From a bacterium (GTDB taxonomy: Bacteria > SM23-31 > JAUVVT01), in assembly GCA_030604505.1 (NCBI GenBank), contig JAUVVT010000025.1, positions 1-10,313 on the forward strand: a DNA stretch of 10,313 nt, written 5' to 3'. This document shows positions 1 through 7,230 of this stretch, in pieces (within the stretch, counting starts at the first letter, position 1; every line of letters begins with the position of its first letter). Made by a program: the position numbers and the translations under genes. The notes under the pieces are model-generated. The model saw only the letters and a program-made list of their open reading frames with translations. It was not told the DNA's origin and did not search any database.

Positions 1-157
1 CAATTTTATGACCGACAGAAATTTCATCACGAATCTCAATCATTCTGTCTTCAAACCTAACTCTTTCTCCCTTGATTATGTTTTTCAGGGCAATAATAAT
101 ATTATCCTTTTTATTAATCAACACAACCAAATCTGTCAAATTATTATTTATAACCAC
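1..157 (-). CDS. UxaA/SuyA-type SAF-domain protein, N-terminal part (runs off the left edge)
   Basis: Reading leftward from a GTG at 157-155, the frame stays open for 52 codons to the window edge. Residues 17-30 (KKDNIIIALKNIIK) and the later DEISVGHK match the SAF domain of altronate/galactarate dehydratases and (R)-sulfolactate sulfo-lyase small subunits, whose usual signatures are a 'DNVAVAL..I..G' stretch and 'Ip.GHK.A'. In that family the SAF piece is either a separate protein of about 100 residues, paired with a large catalytic subunit, or the N-terminus of one dehydratase. Which applies cannot be seen because the gene is cut. The ribosome binding site GAGG (167-164) lies six bases before the GTG and overlaps the cheY-like stop, so the gene is probably translated from the same mRNA. 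An ATG two bases further upstream is closed after three codons. Substrate unknown; the family call is fairly firm. Confidence 0.72.
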   Translation of the reverse strand, partial: MVINNNLTDLVVLINKKDNIIIALKNIIKGERVRFEDRMIEIRDEISVGHKI

Positions 158-165
158 ATTTCACC

Positions 166-558
166 TCAAGATTTGTCTTCTTTCTTACTAAGATATTCTT
201 TAATCTCATCGGCTAATCTTTTTAAATTTACCTGTTTTGCAAGAAACTTTTTAACTCCCAGCAAACGAAGTTTTCTAATCTTTTCCTTGTCCAGTGAACT
301 TGAAAGTATTATAACCGGAATATTTTTATTTATATTTCGAATCAATTTTAAAAGCTGATACCCATTTAACTTTGGCATTTCATAATCAAGAATTATAAGG
401 TCAATATCATCCTGCCTATCGCGAATCGTTTCAAGAGCCTCAATCCCTTTTTCTTCCAACAGCATTTCATATTTCTTCTCAAAAGTCTTTAACAACAAAA
501 TTCTGATAGGTTTCGTATCATCAATCACCATTATAGACTTTTTCTTCTCCTCAGTCAT
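166..558 (-). CDS. CheY-like single-domain response regulator
   Basis: This 130-residue protein is a bare receiver domain with no output domain. The expected residues are present: the acidic pair D13-D14 (IDD), phospho-acceptor D58 in ILDYEMP, S86 at the switch Ser/Thr position (ILSSS), and K108. The residue after the lysine is Gln where most receivers have Pro, a small oddity at the end of beta-5. A receiver like this is phosphorylated by a CheA histidine kinase and then binds a target such as a flagellar switch, a pilus motor or another regulator; which one cannot be told. The start is supported by AGGGAA at 568-563, a few bases before the ATG. It lies 141 bases downstream of the cheA-like gene and only 8 bases before the SAF-domain gene, so it most likely receives phosphate from the neighbouring kinase. 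Confidence 0.9.
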   Translation of the reverse strand: MTEEKKKSIMVIDDTKPIRILLLKTFEKKYEMLLEEKGIEALETIRDRQDDIDLIILDYEMPKLNGYQLLKLIRNINKNIPVIILSSSLDKEKIRKLRLLGVKKFLAKQVNLKRLADEIKEYLSKKEDKS

Positions 559-699
559 ATATTTCCCTTATAATTTTGAGATTAATATTCAAATACTATT
601 AACACCTTTTTTTATTTATTTTCTCATCTTTAACGATGCAACAAAAGAGAGATAACTCTATGTTTTATCCGCTTGCATTATTTTGCTAAAATATAAATC

Positions 700-3438
700 T
701 TAAAGCTTATAAACATCAGATATGTTTTCAGTATCTGAAAATACAACAGTCTTTTCCAATTCATCATACTCTTCTTCACTAACGTCCAGTATTGAATCTA
801 CGGCGATTCCTTTTTTTATACCGTTAATTGTATAAACTATTATAGAAGGCAAACTTTCGATATTACCATTCTCAAAAAGAATTCTTAAATCTTCAACCTC
901 AACACATTCGCCGCGCAAATTGATAAATCCTCTTGGGGTTTTATCTTCAGGATTAAATTTCATTAAATCCATCGAAGATACAACCTCCAAAACAGTTCCA
1001 AAATCAAGCCCGTATAATTTATCACCAACCAAAAATTTTAAGACATTTAAAGTATTTTTTTCTATTTGAGATTCTTTAATCAAATCAGGGCTTTTTTTCT
1101 TAATAGGGCTTGTAATATTATATTTAACCTTAATTTTTTTCCATAATCCAATAATTTTCTTGGAATCCAAAACAAAAACCTTAAATCCCTCATCACTATA
1201 CCCTTCTGATTTAATGTATTTACTTTCCAATCCAATTTCAGTCTCTTCATCAAGGGTACAAAACTGGTAATCATAAAAAGTATCTACTTGCAGAGCCGTT
1301 TTTTTGCCATTATCATTTAAAATAAGAACAGAAATCTCGTCTTTTTCCTCCTTGTTCTCAATACCCACAATATCACATAGATGAATAAGCCATAATATAT
1401 CATCTTTATAAATAAGTTTTCTTCTCTTTTTTGAACCTGCTTTCCCTTTATTTGGAAATCTGAAAGCTTTTTCCACATTCTCTTCATAGATTGCAAATTT
1501 TTCTTTACCGGCTCCGGCAATAAACATTTTTTTTCTTTTCCCGCTTCTTTCTACAGGTACCATTTCATCTTCCCCGAGAACAATTTCTGAATCGGATGAG
1601 TATCTTTCTTCTATAAAGGAAACATCATTTATTAATTCCGACGAATTAAGTATAAAAGATACCGAGCCATCAGGCAGTGATGATACTGCATTGAAATACT
1701 TTGCTTCTTTGATTGAAAGATTTATCGGTCTGGATACAACCTCCTGGTGGTCAAGAAACCTGTCAACTTCAAGTGCAATCCTTTTTTCAGAATTTTCTAT
1801 TATTATCAAAAAAAGTTCCCCATTTAATTCTTCTCTTTTCAGATGTAAATAATCACCGAAGTAAACCAGCGGTATCTTTTCCCCTTCAAAGTAAATTTTT
1901 TTCCTCTGGTCTTTGTTGTAATTCCCATTAACAGGAACCTTCTTGATTCTTTTTATCGCAAGTGTCTGCAACGAAAAAACAAATCCTCCGCATTCGAAAA
2001 TCAATACATTGGTTATAGAAAGGTTTGCCGGAATCCTGATTTCCAATTTTGAACCTTCGCCAAACCCCGATTCGATTTTTATCTGACCATTTAGTCTTTT
2101 GATATTACTGCTGACAACATCCAGCCCCACTCCCCTTCCCGAAATTTCAGATATTTCATCCTTCATGCTGAATCCCGGTAAAAAAAGAAAATCATAACAC
2201 TCCCTATCGGATAAATGTTTAACCTTATCAGGTTCAATATAGCCTTTTTCTACAATAATCCTTTTGACTTTATCCAAATCTATACCCTTACCATCATCCA
2301 TAATTTCCAATATAATTTCATTCCCTATTTGGGAAGCAGTCAGTGTAACCGTACCTTCTTCAGGTTTACCCGCCATCTTTCTTTCTTCGGGGCTTTCGAT
2401 TCCATGGTCAATCGCATTTCTCAAAGCATGAATAATCGGGTCCTTAATCTCTTCCATAACTTTTCTGTCAAACTCAATAATTTCCCCTTTTATTCTGAAG
2501 TTTATTCTCTTTCCTCTTGCCTTTGAATTTTCTCTGAAACTTCTTCTCAAACGGCTAAAAATAGAGGCAAAAGGCACCATTCCCGTTTTCAACACCTCGT
2601 ATTTCATCTCTTCCACAAGTATATTTAACTGGAAAAACCATCTGCTGAAATGTTCCAGAAGCAATTCCAGTAAATTTACCTGTGTATTAAAAAAATCTTT
2701 ATATTCTAAACTCAGTTTCAAAATTTTTTCCTTATACCTTCCTTCCGGCGATATATTTTCTATGTCTTTAAGTATATGTCCGATATTTTCATTTTCACTT
2801 TTCGTAATATCTATAATTTTAAGAATTTTTGGAATATTGACTTCTCCATAATTTTTTCTCACAGCCATTTCACCGGAAAGGTCAATCAATTTGTTTATTC
2901 TGTCCGACTTAATCCGAATCGACTTTTCATAAAGATTTGACGTGCTCTCCAAATTTTCAGCTATAACGCCCTCCGATGGATATTCCCTTTCGGGAATAAT
3001 CTCCGTTTCTCCTGATAAAAAATCTTCTACCTTCTTTTCAATTTCCTTTTTCTCAACAGAATAATTTTCTTTTTCTCTCAACTTTAAAAAGATTATTTTA
3101 AACTTTTCAACCGCAAAAAAAGAAAGGTCAAGTACTGCGGCATTAAAATCTCTTTTACTGTTTCTGACCTCGTCAAGAACATCCTCCAATTTATGAAAAA
3201 CATCTCCAATCTCACCAAACCCAAACGACATACTGGAACTTTTCATACTGTGGAATATACGGTAAATATTACCAATATTAGTCTTATTATAACCGCCTTT
3301 CTCAAGAATCATCAGCTCATCGGACAAAATCTCAATCTGTTCATCAGAATCCTCGAAATAGACCTGAAGAAGTTCTTCTAACTCGTCTTCACTGAAGCCC
3401 TCGAGCTGAGACCCCTGAATGTTATTCTCTTCATTCAT
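700..3438 (-). CDS. cheA: CheA-type histidine kinase with three C-terminal CheW-like domains
   Basis: This protein has 912 residues from the chosen start. The N-terminal 140 residues form an HPt (P1) domain with the phospho-histidine H63 in FHSMKSSS; the usual Gly-Gly after the Lys is Ser-Ser. No P2-like receiver-docking domain is evident. A dimerisation segment begins near 170 (RINKLIDLSGEMAV). The ATPase domain shows an N box (ALRNAIDHGI, about 338-347), a G1 box (DDGKGID, about 381-387) and a G2 box (GRGVGLDVV, about 434-442). Then come three CheW-like units at about 470-610, 636-770 and 798-905; the last starts LNVLKFLVGDKLYGLDF and contains GFINLRGECVEV. Canonical CheA has one such unit (P5). 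The start is placed at 3438 rather than the in-frame ATG at 3453 because GGAG (3450-3447) lies eight bases before 3438, while 3453 directly follows a hairpin arm and has no ribosome site. The protein probably forms a signalling array with the receptor encoded just upstream, doing without a separate CheW. Confidence 0.92.
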   Translation of the reverse strand: MNEENNIQGSQLEGFSEDELEELLQVYFEDSDEQIEILSDELMILEKGGYNKTNIGNIYRIFHSMKSSSMSFGFGEIGDVFHKLEDVLDEVRNSKRDFNAAVLDLSFFAVEKFKIIFLKLREKENYSVEKKEIEKKVEDFLSGETEIIPEREYPSEGVIAENLESTSNLYEKSIRIKSDRINKLIDLSGEMAVRKNYGEVNIPKILKIIDITKSENENIGHILKDIENISPEGRYKEKILKLSLEYKDFFNTQVNLLELLLEHFSRWFFQLNILVEEMKYEVLKTGMVPFASIFSRLRRSFRENSKARGKRINFRIKGEIIEFDRKVMEEIKDPIIHALRNAIDHGIESPEERKMAGKPEEGTVTLTASQIGNEIILEIMDDGKGIDLDKVKRIIVEKGYIEPDKVKHLSDRECYDFLFLPGFSMKDEISEISGRGVGLDVVSSNIKRLNGQIKIESGFGEGSKLEIRIPANLSITNVLIFECGGFVFSLQTLAIKRIKKVPVNGNYNKDQRKKIYFEGEKIPLVYFGDYLHLKREELNGELFLIIIENSEKRIALEVDRFLDHQEVVSRPINLSIKEAKYFNAVSSLPDGSVSFILNSSELINDVSFIEERYSSDSEIVLGEDEMVPVERSGKRKKMFIAGAGKEKFAIYEENVEKAFRFPNKGKAGSKKRRKLIYKDDILWLIHLCDIVGIENKEEKDEISVLILNDNGKKTALQVDTFYDYQFCTLDEETEIGLESKYIKSEGYSDEGFKVFVLDSKKIIGLWKKIKVKYNITSPIKKKSPDLIKESQIEKNTLNVLKFLVGDKLYGLDFGTVLEVVSSMDLMKFNPEDKTPRGFINLRGECVEVEDLRILFENGNIESLPSIIVYTINGIKKGIAVDSILDVSEEEYDELEKTVVFSDTENISDVYKL

Positions 3439-3446
3439 AAAAAATT

Positions 3447-3450
3447 CTCC
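3447..3450 (-). promoter_or_regulatory. Shine-Dalgarno GGAG that decides the cheA start
   Basis: GGAG on the minus strand, eight bases before the ATG at 3438-3436. It lies inside the longer open frame that begins at 3453, so that upstream ATG is very likely not the start. The site is three bases beyond the end of the 14-bp inverted repeat, close enough for the hairpin to affect ribosome access. Confidence 0.7.
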
Positions 3451-3454
3451 CATA

Positions 3455-3505
3455 ATATTTACGATTTAGCAAAAATAAAATATATCGTTCGTAAATCGTA
3501 AATAT
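3455..3505. repeat. Perfect 14-bp inverted repeat in the MCP-cheA gap, containing a 7-base tandem repeat
   Basis: The left arm ATATTTACGATTTA (3455-3468) and the right arm TAAATCGTAAATAT (3492-3505) are exact reverse complements separated by 23 bases. On the coding (minus) strand the hairpin starts two bases after the receptor stop codon and ends a few bases before the cheA ribosome site, so it fills the spacer almost completely. The right arm includes CGTAAAT twice in tandem (3490-3503). There is no following T-run, so it does not look like a Rho-independent terminator. It could be a decayed mobile repeat, or an intercistronic hairpin that adjusts the receptor-to-kinase ratio. Confidence 0.75.
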
Positions 3506-3507
3506 AA

Positions 3508-4794
3508 TTAAACAAGTTTCTGTAGTTTCTTTGAAAGTTTTGCGAGTTCATCTGCGGCATCACCTGTTTTCTTGATGCTGTCAACGGTTGTTTTCATACC
3601 TTCATTTATTTTGGACACCGCATCCGTTATACTTGTAGTTGAGAGGTCCTGCTGATTAACATTTTCTTTTATACCTCCAACAAGTTTCACTACTTCTTCC
3701 ATTGCATCCATAGTATAACTTGATGCTTTTCTTATCGTTTCTATAATTGAATAAACGTCTTCTGTTGTATTTCTCGTATTCTCAGCAAGCTTTCTTATTT
3801 CCATTGCCACAGCTGAAAAACCTTTTCCCTGCTCGCCGGCTCTTGATGCTTCAATTGATGCATTAAGAGAAAGTATATTTATCTGCTGCGTTATCTCATT
3901 AACCGCAACATTAATTGTTTCTATCTTTCCTGCAGATTCCTTTAATCCAAGCATTTTTTCCGCTGTTACGTTTACTTTCTCAGAAACATCCCCCACGCTG
4001 CCCGCGATAAGATTTGCTGAAGCCGAAAGTTCCTGTAAATTCTCAGAAACCTGCTCTATTTTTTGAGATTGTGTTTCCGAAACCTCCGTTTCATTTGCAG
4101 TCGTATCCGATATCTCATCAGAAACTCTCCTTATCAAATTAGAACTCATTCTGATTTCGTTAGAAATGTTCCTTGACGAAAATATACCTATCAAAAGAGC
4201 AACTACTACTGTGGAAAGAAAAATCAGTCCAAGATAGATATATGAATCCTTTCGTATTTCGGATATGGCAATTTTCTCATCATTAACCTTTTGATTGAAA
4301 TAATTTTTGATAATATCAATCTTGTTCTTATAGTCAATCTCGTTTATCAAATTATTTAGCCCGTTTTCATTAAGCAACTCGGATAATTTTACTTTCTGGT
4401 CAGTGTTATTCTCTTTAATATCAATAAATACCTTTTTGTACTTATCGAGTCTATTTATCGTAAGATTGAGAACATCCGATAATCTGGGATTCTGATATAT
4501 ATTCTTAAAAGCATCCAAACTCAATGACAAAATTTCCATTCTCCTTATTAAATCTTCCAGCATTTCAGGATTTCCATTTAATTTCAACCTTACCACACTT
4601 TTATCCATTTCAAAAAAATCATTCTCAAGGACATCAATGAGCTTATATTCGCTCAACATATTGTCTATAATCCTGTCATTAAGGTTGTTTACCTTGTCAA
4701 ACTGAGAAAACGTAAATTGACTCGTCAAAACCGCCATCAGTAAAATTACTATGCCATATCCCAAAAGCATTTTCATATTAATACTGATTCTCAT
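3508..4794 (-). CDS. Methyl-accepting chemotaxis protein, membrane-bound, apparently without HAMP
   Basis: The protein has 428 residues. One transmembrane helix lies at about 7-30 and a second at about 186-206, enclosing a largely helical external domain of about 155 residues (31-185), the size of a four-helix-bundle sensor. The conserved signalling tip is clear at about 296-340: ITQQINILSLNASIEASRAG, then EQGKGFSAVAMEIRKLAE. From the second membrane helix to the tip is about 110 residues, and from the tip to the C-terminus about 113. The antiparallel coiled-coil arms therefore seem to begin right at the membrane, leaving no room for a normal HAMP domain of about 50 residues. There is no C-terminal CheR-tethering pentapeptide. 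The ribosome site AGGAG (4807-4803) is eight bases from the ATG. The gene sits directly upstream of cheA, so it is the likely input receptor; its ligand is unknown. Confidence 0.9.
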   Translation of the reverse strand: MRISINMKMLLGYGIVILLMAVLTSQFTFSQFDKVNNLNDRIIDNMLSEYKLIDVLENDFFEMDKSVVRLKLNGNPEMLEDLIRRMEILSLSLDAFKNIYQNPRLSDVLNLTINRLDKYKKVFIDIKENNTDQKVKLSELLNENGLNNLINEIDYKNKIDIIKNYFNQKVNDEKIAISEIRKDSYIYLGLIFLSTVVVALLIGIFSSRNISNEIRMSSNLIRRVSDEISDTTANETEVSETQSQKIEQVSENLQELSASANLIAGSVGDVSEKVNVTAEKMLGLKESAGKIETINVAVNEITQQINILSLNASIEASRAGEQGKGFSAVAMEIRKLAENTRNTTEDVYSIIETIRKASSYTMDAMEEVVKLVGGIKENVNQQDLSTTSITDAVSKINEGMKTTVDSIKKTGDAADELAKLSKKLQKLV

Positions 4795-4830
4795 TTTTTA
4801 TACTCCTTTATTTTCAATTAAAATAAACCA

Positions 4831-5778
4831 TTATTTAAAAATATTTTTTCTGTAATAAGACTCACTTATTACTTTATTTCTCAATCTTCCTATCTTTTCA
4901 ATGTAAATTTCAATTTTATCATTATGCTTCAAAAGAACAGGAGGTTTTCTGAAAATCCCAACTCCCGGAGGTGTTCCTGTTGTTACAATATCACCCGGTT
5001 TTAATGTCATAACATTTGAAAGATAGCTCACCAAATAAGGAATGTCAAATATTAAATTAGAGGTATTAGAGTTCTGCATAATCTTTCCGTTCAGAGTAAG
5101 ACGGATTTTCAGATTATGAGGGTCTTCAATTTCATCAGCAGTAACAAGATAAGGTCCGGCAGGAGCGAAAGTATCAAAAGTCTTGCCCCTCACCCATTGT
5201 CCGTCAGAAAATTGAATATCCCTTGCGCTTATATCGTTCATAATCGTATATCCTGCAACATACTTTTTCCAGTTTTTCTTATTGATCCAACGCCCCTCTT
5301 TCTTGATAACGAACGCAAGCTCCGCTTCATAATCTACCTTTTTCGATATGGAAGGTTTAACCACATAATCATCCTGCCCGGTAATTGCTGTGCTGAACTT
5401 AGAAAATATCACAGGTTTTTTCGGAATATCAGCACCTCCTTCGGCACAGTGGTCACGGTAATTTAGACCAATGCATATAATTTTACCTGGATTTAATACA
5501 GGCGGACCGATTTTCGCACTTTTTACAGAAGTTATAAAACTATAATATTCGCTTTTTCTTATCAGACTCTTTGCAAATTTTTCTACTTCTACGGCATTCT
5601 CAAAAGACTTTTTCCCACACCTAAAAAACTCAACCATATCAGATGGTATATCCTCTTTAACTTGCAATCCCTTAAACTCAATATAATGCCGCCAGCCCCA
5701 GCTTAAATCAACGATATAATCACCTGCTAAACACCCGAGACGAAAACTCGAATCCCTCTTATAATTAAGAAGTTTCAT
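4831..5778 (-). CDS. Fumarylacetoacetate hydrolase (FAH) family protein
   Basis: The protein has 315 residues: a small N-terminal domain (about 1-90), then the FAH catalytic fold. Family marks include IGLNYRDHCAE (about 103-113), the metal ligands E151, E153 and D182 (DYEAELAF, NDISARD), the PAGPYLV segment near 206-212, and TTGTPPGVG (about 266-274). Members cleave or isomerise C-C bonds in 2-keto, 2-hydroxy-dienoate or acylpyruvate compounds using Mg2+ or Mn2+. They include acylpyruvases, ureidoglycolate-lyase-like enzymes, 2-keto-3-deoxy-sugar-acid dehydratases and the HpcE isomerase. The exact substrate cannot be read from the sequence. GGAG lies a few bases before the ATG. The stop is 36 bases before the receptor gene on the same strand, so it may lead the operon. 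A SAF-domain dehydratase-type gene at the other end suggests, as inference only, sugar-acid or keto-acid catabolism. Confidence 0.9.
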   Translation of the reverse strand: MKLLNYKRDSSFRLGCLAGDYIVDLSWGWRHYIEFKGLQVKEDIPSDMVEFFRCGKKSFENAVEVEKFAKSLIRKSEYYSFITSVKSAKIGPPVLNPGKIICIGLNYRDHCAEGGADIPKKPVIFSKFSTAITGQDDYVVKPSISKKVDYEAELAFVIKKEGRWINKKNWKKYVAGYTIMNDISARDIQFSDGQWVRGKTFDTFAPAGPYLVTADEIEDPHNLKIRLTLNGKIMQNSNTSNLIFDIPYLVSYLSNVMTLKPGDIVTTGTPPGVGIFRKPPVLLKHNDKIEIYIEKIGRLRNKVISESYYRKNIFK

Positions 5779-5822
5779 TTAATTCTCCTGTATAAAAATT
5801 CTACTATTATTACTTAAAAATT

Positions 5823-5873
5823 GCAGTCGGCAGTCATATGTAATATTATCTTTCGCTGTTGGCTAACAGCTAA
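5823..5873. repeat. Two short 7-base-period repeats with a hairpin, in the divergent gap
   Basis: Within the 247-base gap between two divergent genes, GCAGTCG is followed directly by GCAGTC (5823-5835), and TGGCTAA by CAGCTAA (5860-5873). GCTGTT (5855-5860) and AACAGC (5865-5870) form a six-base stem with a four-base loop. Both tandem units have the same 7-base spacing as CGTAAAT x2 in the MCP-cheA gap. The rest of the gap is A/T-rich and must hold the promoters of both flanking genes, but I see no convincing -35/-10 pair. Confidence 0.5.
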
Positions 5874-6025
5874 TAGAAAAAGATATAATTTTTGTAGAAA
5901 ATTTACCAAATTTTAATTAAAAATCAAATGATTATTAATATTTTTTTTAAATCCGACAAAAAACTCAATAAAAAAAATCTTCCTGCCGATATAAAAATAA
6001 GAAATAAAAATATAGGAGTCTAAAA

Positions 6026-6181
6026 ATGTGTAAACATGCTAAACTTGAACTTTCAGGGCGAATCGAAAATTTCAAAGGACATAAACATATAAATATTTTT
6101 ATGTGCAAAATATGCGGTAAATCAGTAATATATAATGAAAACGTTGGAGTAGAAAATATTGATTATAGATACTTTATATAA
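6026..6181 (+). CDS. Small putative zinc-ribbon protein (51 aa)
   Basis: An ATG preceded by AGGAG (6014-6018) at a spacing of seven bases opens a 51-codon frame. The protein has a Cys-x-His near its start (C2, H4) and a C27-x-x-C30-G knuckle (CKICG) further in, a typical layout for a very small zinc ribbon with one Cys/His pair on each side. Two further histidines (H19, H21) lie between the pairs. The C-terminal third is acidic and aromatic (EN, DYRYF) without known motifs. The strong ribosome site and the zinc-ligand pattern argue for a real gene, although it is short and no homologue comes to mind. It stands alone, divergent from the FAH-family gene. A role in nucleic-acid or protein binding would be usual for such proteins but is not shown here. 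Confidence 0.6.
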   Translation: MCKHAKLELSGRIENFKGHKHINIFMCKICGKSVIYNENVGVENIDYRYFI

Positions 6182-6456
6182 ATCTTCTGCAGATTACCAT
6201 CAATAAAACATAAAAACTATTTCCACTCATTATATATACTCCATATTCATCTTTTATCAAAAAAGGCATAAAGCACTCCAAAAACAAATAAAATATTTTT
6301 AAAATTCCGCTACTTTAAAATTATCAAATATTCTTCTGGGTATTCTTTGTTTACTTCGTGGTTTATATATTATATATTTTACAACTCCAATATATATCAA
6401 ATTTATGGACAATTAATAGAAATTCTACTAAAAATTTTTAATAATGCAAAATATTC
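6182..6456. other. AT-rich spacer without a gene; holds one repeat remnant
   Basis: I see no credible coding frame on either strand and no terminator with a T-run after the zinc-ribbon gene; a five-base stem AATCT/AGATT at 6181-6195 is too weak. The one recognisable item is at 6331-6362, where CTTTGTTTACTTCGTGG follows TTCTTCTGGGTA. This resembles the dispersed 'CTTTGTG...CTTCGTGGTT' intergenic repeat common in environmental bacterial genomes. That identification is from memory of such repeats, not from a comparison. Confidence 0.35.
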
Positions 6457-6485
6457 TTGATTTTATCTACTAATTTTTATATAAT
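6457..6485 (+). promoter_or_regulatory. Sigma70-type promoter for the DUF2203 gene and the two small genes behind it
   Basis: TTGATT (6457-6462), then exactly 17 bases, then a perfect TATAAT (6480-6485). This is a near-consensus -35/-10 pair 30 bases before the ATG at 6515. In such an AT-rich region chance matches are common, but the ideal spacing and position make this one plausible. Confidence 0.5.
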
Positions 6486-6514
6486 AAATATAGAAGAAAA
6501 ATCAGAGATAAGAT

Positions 6515-6922
6515 ATGATTGCAAAATTTTTTACAATTGAAGAAGCTAATAAAGCGATCCCTGAATTAAGAAAGGTATTGAAAAGATTAAAAAGGCAAAA
6601 GAAAAAAGTAGATTTTATTGAATACGAAATCTCACTTTCTAAACTTACTAACGAACTTAAAATAAGATACGAAGGTGAAAAAAACAACACTGATAAGAAA
6701 AAGGAATTAAACGAAACTATAATAGAACTAAACAAGACAATCAAAAACATCCACGATTTCGGATGCTTCCTGAAAGATATTGATGTCGGTGTAGTTGACT
6801 TTTTGTCAGAAAAAGACAGCAGACCCATATTCCTCTGCTGGTTTGAAGGCGAAGACGAAATCGCATATTATCATGAAATAGATACGGGATATAAAGAACG
6901 AAAGTATCTCTGGTTTGAATAA
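6515..6922 (+). CDS. DUF2203 family protein
   Basis: The 135-residue protein matches the DUF2203 pattern throughout. It opens with FTIEEANKAIPELR (about 6-19) and continues with a long charged helical stretch rich in Lys and Glu (about 20-78). It ends with the conserved C-terminal block: GCFLKD (about 83-88), GVVDF (92-96), FLCWFEGEDEI (106-116) and YYHEIDTGYKER (118-129). The family's function is unknown; the conserved Cys, Trp, His and acidic residues in the C-terminal half suggest a binding or catalytic site, but this is inference. The ribosome site is weak (AGAGATAAG upstream of the ATG). The stop is 32 bases before the first of two small basic-protein genes on the same strand, probably one transcription unit. 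Confidence 0.87.
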   Translation: MIAKFFTIEEANKAIPELRKVLKRLKRQKKKVDFIEYEISLSKLTNELKIRYEGEKNNTDKKKELNETIIELNKTIKNIHDFGCFLKDIDVGVVDFLSEKDSRPIFLCWFEGEDEIAYYHEIDTGYKERKYLWFE

Positions 6923-6954
6923 TTTGACAAGTTTTAATAAATAAGGAAAATAAA

Positions 6955-7128
6955 ATGTCTCCAACGGTTAATCCCGCAGCGAGAGGTAATAACCCAAAAC
7001 CCGTAGCACAGCGTAGCACAGCTCAAAAACCACCGACACAAAAGAAAATCAAAAATCCAGTTAAAGTACCAAAAATGTCAGGAAAAAATCCTTCTCAAAA
7101 AGGGAAAAAGGTCAATATTATTGCTTAG
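6955..7128 (+). CDS. Small basic Pro/Lys-rich protein, copy 1 of a paralogous pair (57 aa)
   Basis: Unrecognised family. An ATG preceded by AAGG (6943-6946) opens a frame of 57 residues ending in TAG. The protein has 11 Lys, 2 Arg, 9 Pro, no Asp or Glu, no Cys and no aromatic residue, so it should be very basic and largely unstructured. It has no signal peptide or membrane segment. Its reality is shown by its neighbour at 7231-7401: over the first 20 residues, 10 besides the initiator Met are identical without gaps (TVNP at 4-7, N13, KPV at 15-17, QR at 19-20). Both also end in K-(V/I)-NIIA. The middle differs, although an SQK is shared near the end. It lies 32 bases after the DUF2203 stop. 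It could be a nucleic-acid- or ribosome-binding peptide, or a precursor that is modified or exported; none of these is shown. Confidence 0.72.
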   Translation: MSPTVNPAARGNNPKPVAQRSTAQKPPTQKKIKNPVKVPKMSGKNPSQKGKKVNIIA

Positions 7129-7230
7129 CTCCTGTTATCAGAAATAATCCACTGGCAAATATGCCTCTGTTGTCTTGAAATATTAGTTTAAATGAATTAA
7201 TAAATTAAAATTTAAATAAGGTGTAATAAT

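Noticed and set aside
8..358. 116-codon plus-strand frame over the left edge
   Set aside because: It lies antisense to the SAF-domain and cheY-like genes, has no ribosome site and gives no recognisable protein.
636..678. Possible terminator after cheA: AGAG-TTAT-CTCT with CTTTTG, inside ATGCAA/TTGCAT
   Set aside because: The stem is only four base pairs and the T-run is interrupted; such weak structures are frequent in AT-rich spacers.
3439..3453. Upstream in-frame ATG giving cheA five extra residues
   Set aside because: It directly follows the inverted-repeat arm and has no ribosome site, whereas the ATG at 3438 has GGAG eight bases before it.
5116..5466. Plus-strand frame of 116 codons inside the FAH-family gene
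   Set aside because: It is antisense to a well-conserved catalytic domain and has no supporting signals.
6502..7019. Two minus-strand open frames opposite the DUF2203 gene and the first small gene
   Set aside because: They are shadows of a clear family member (DUF2203) and of the duplicated small gene; their products are hydrophobic or low-complexity and lack ribosome sites.
7146..7174. GGCA-aata-TGCC stem between the two small genes as a terminator or small RNA
   Set aside because: Four base pairs without a T-run is within chance.
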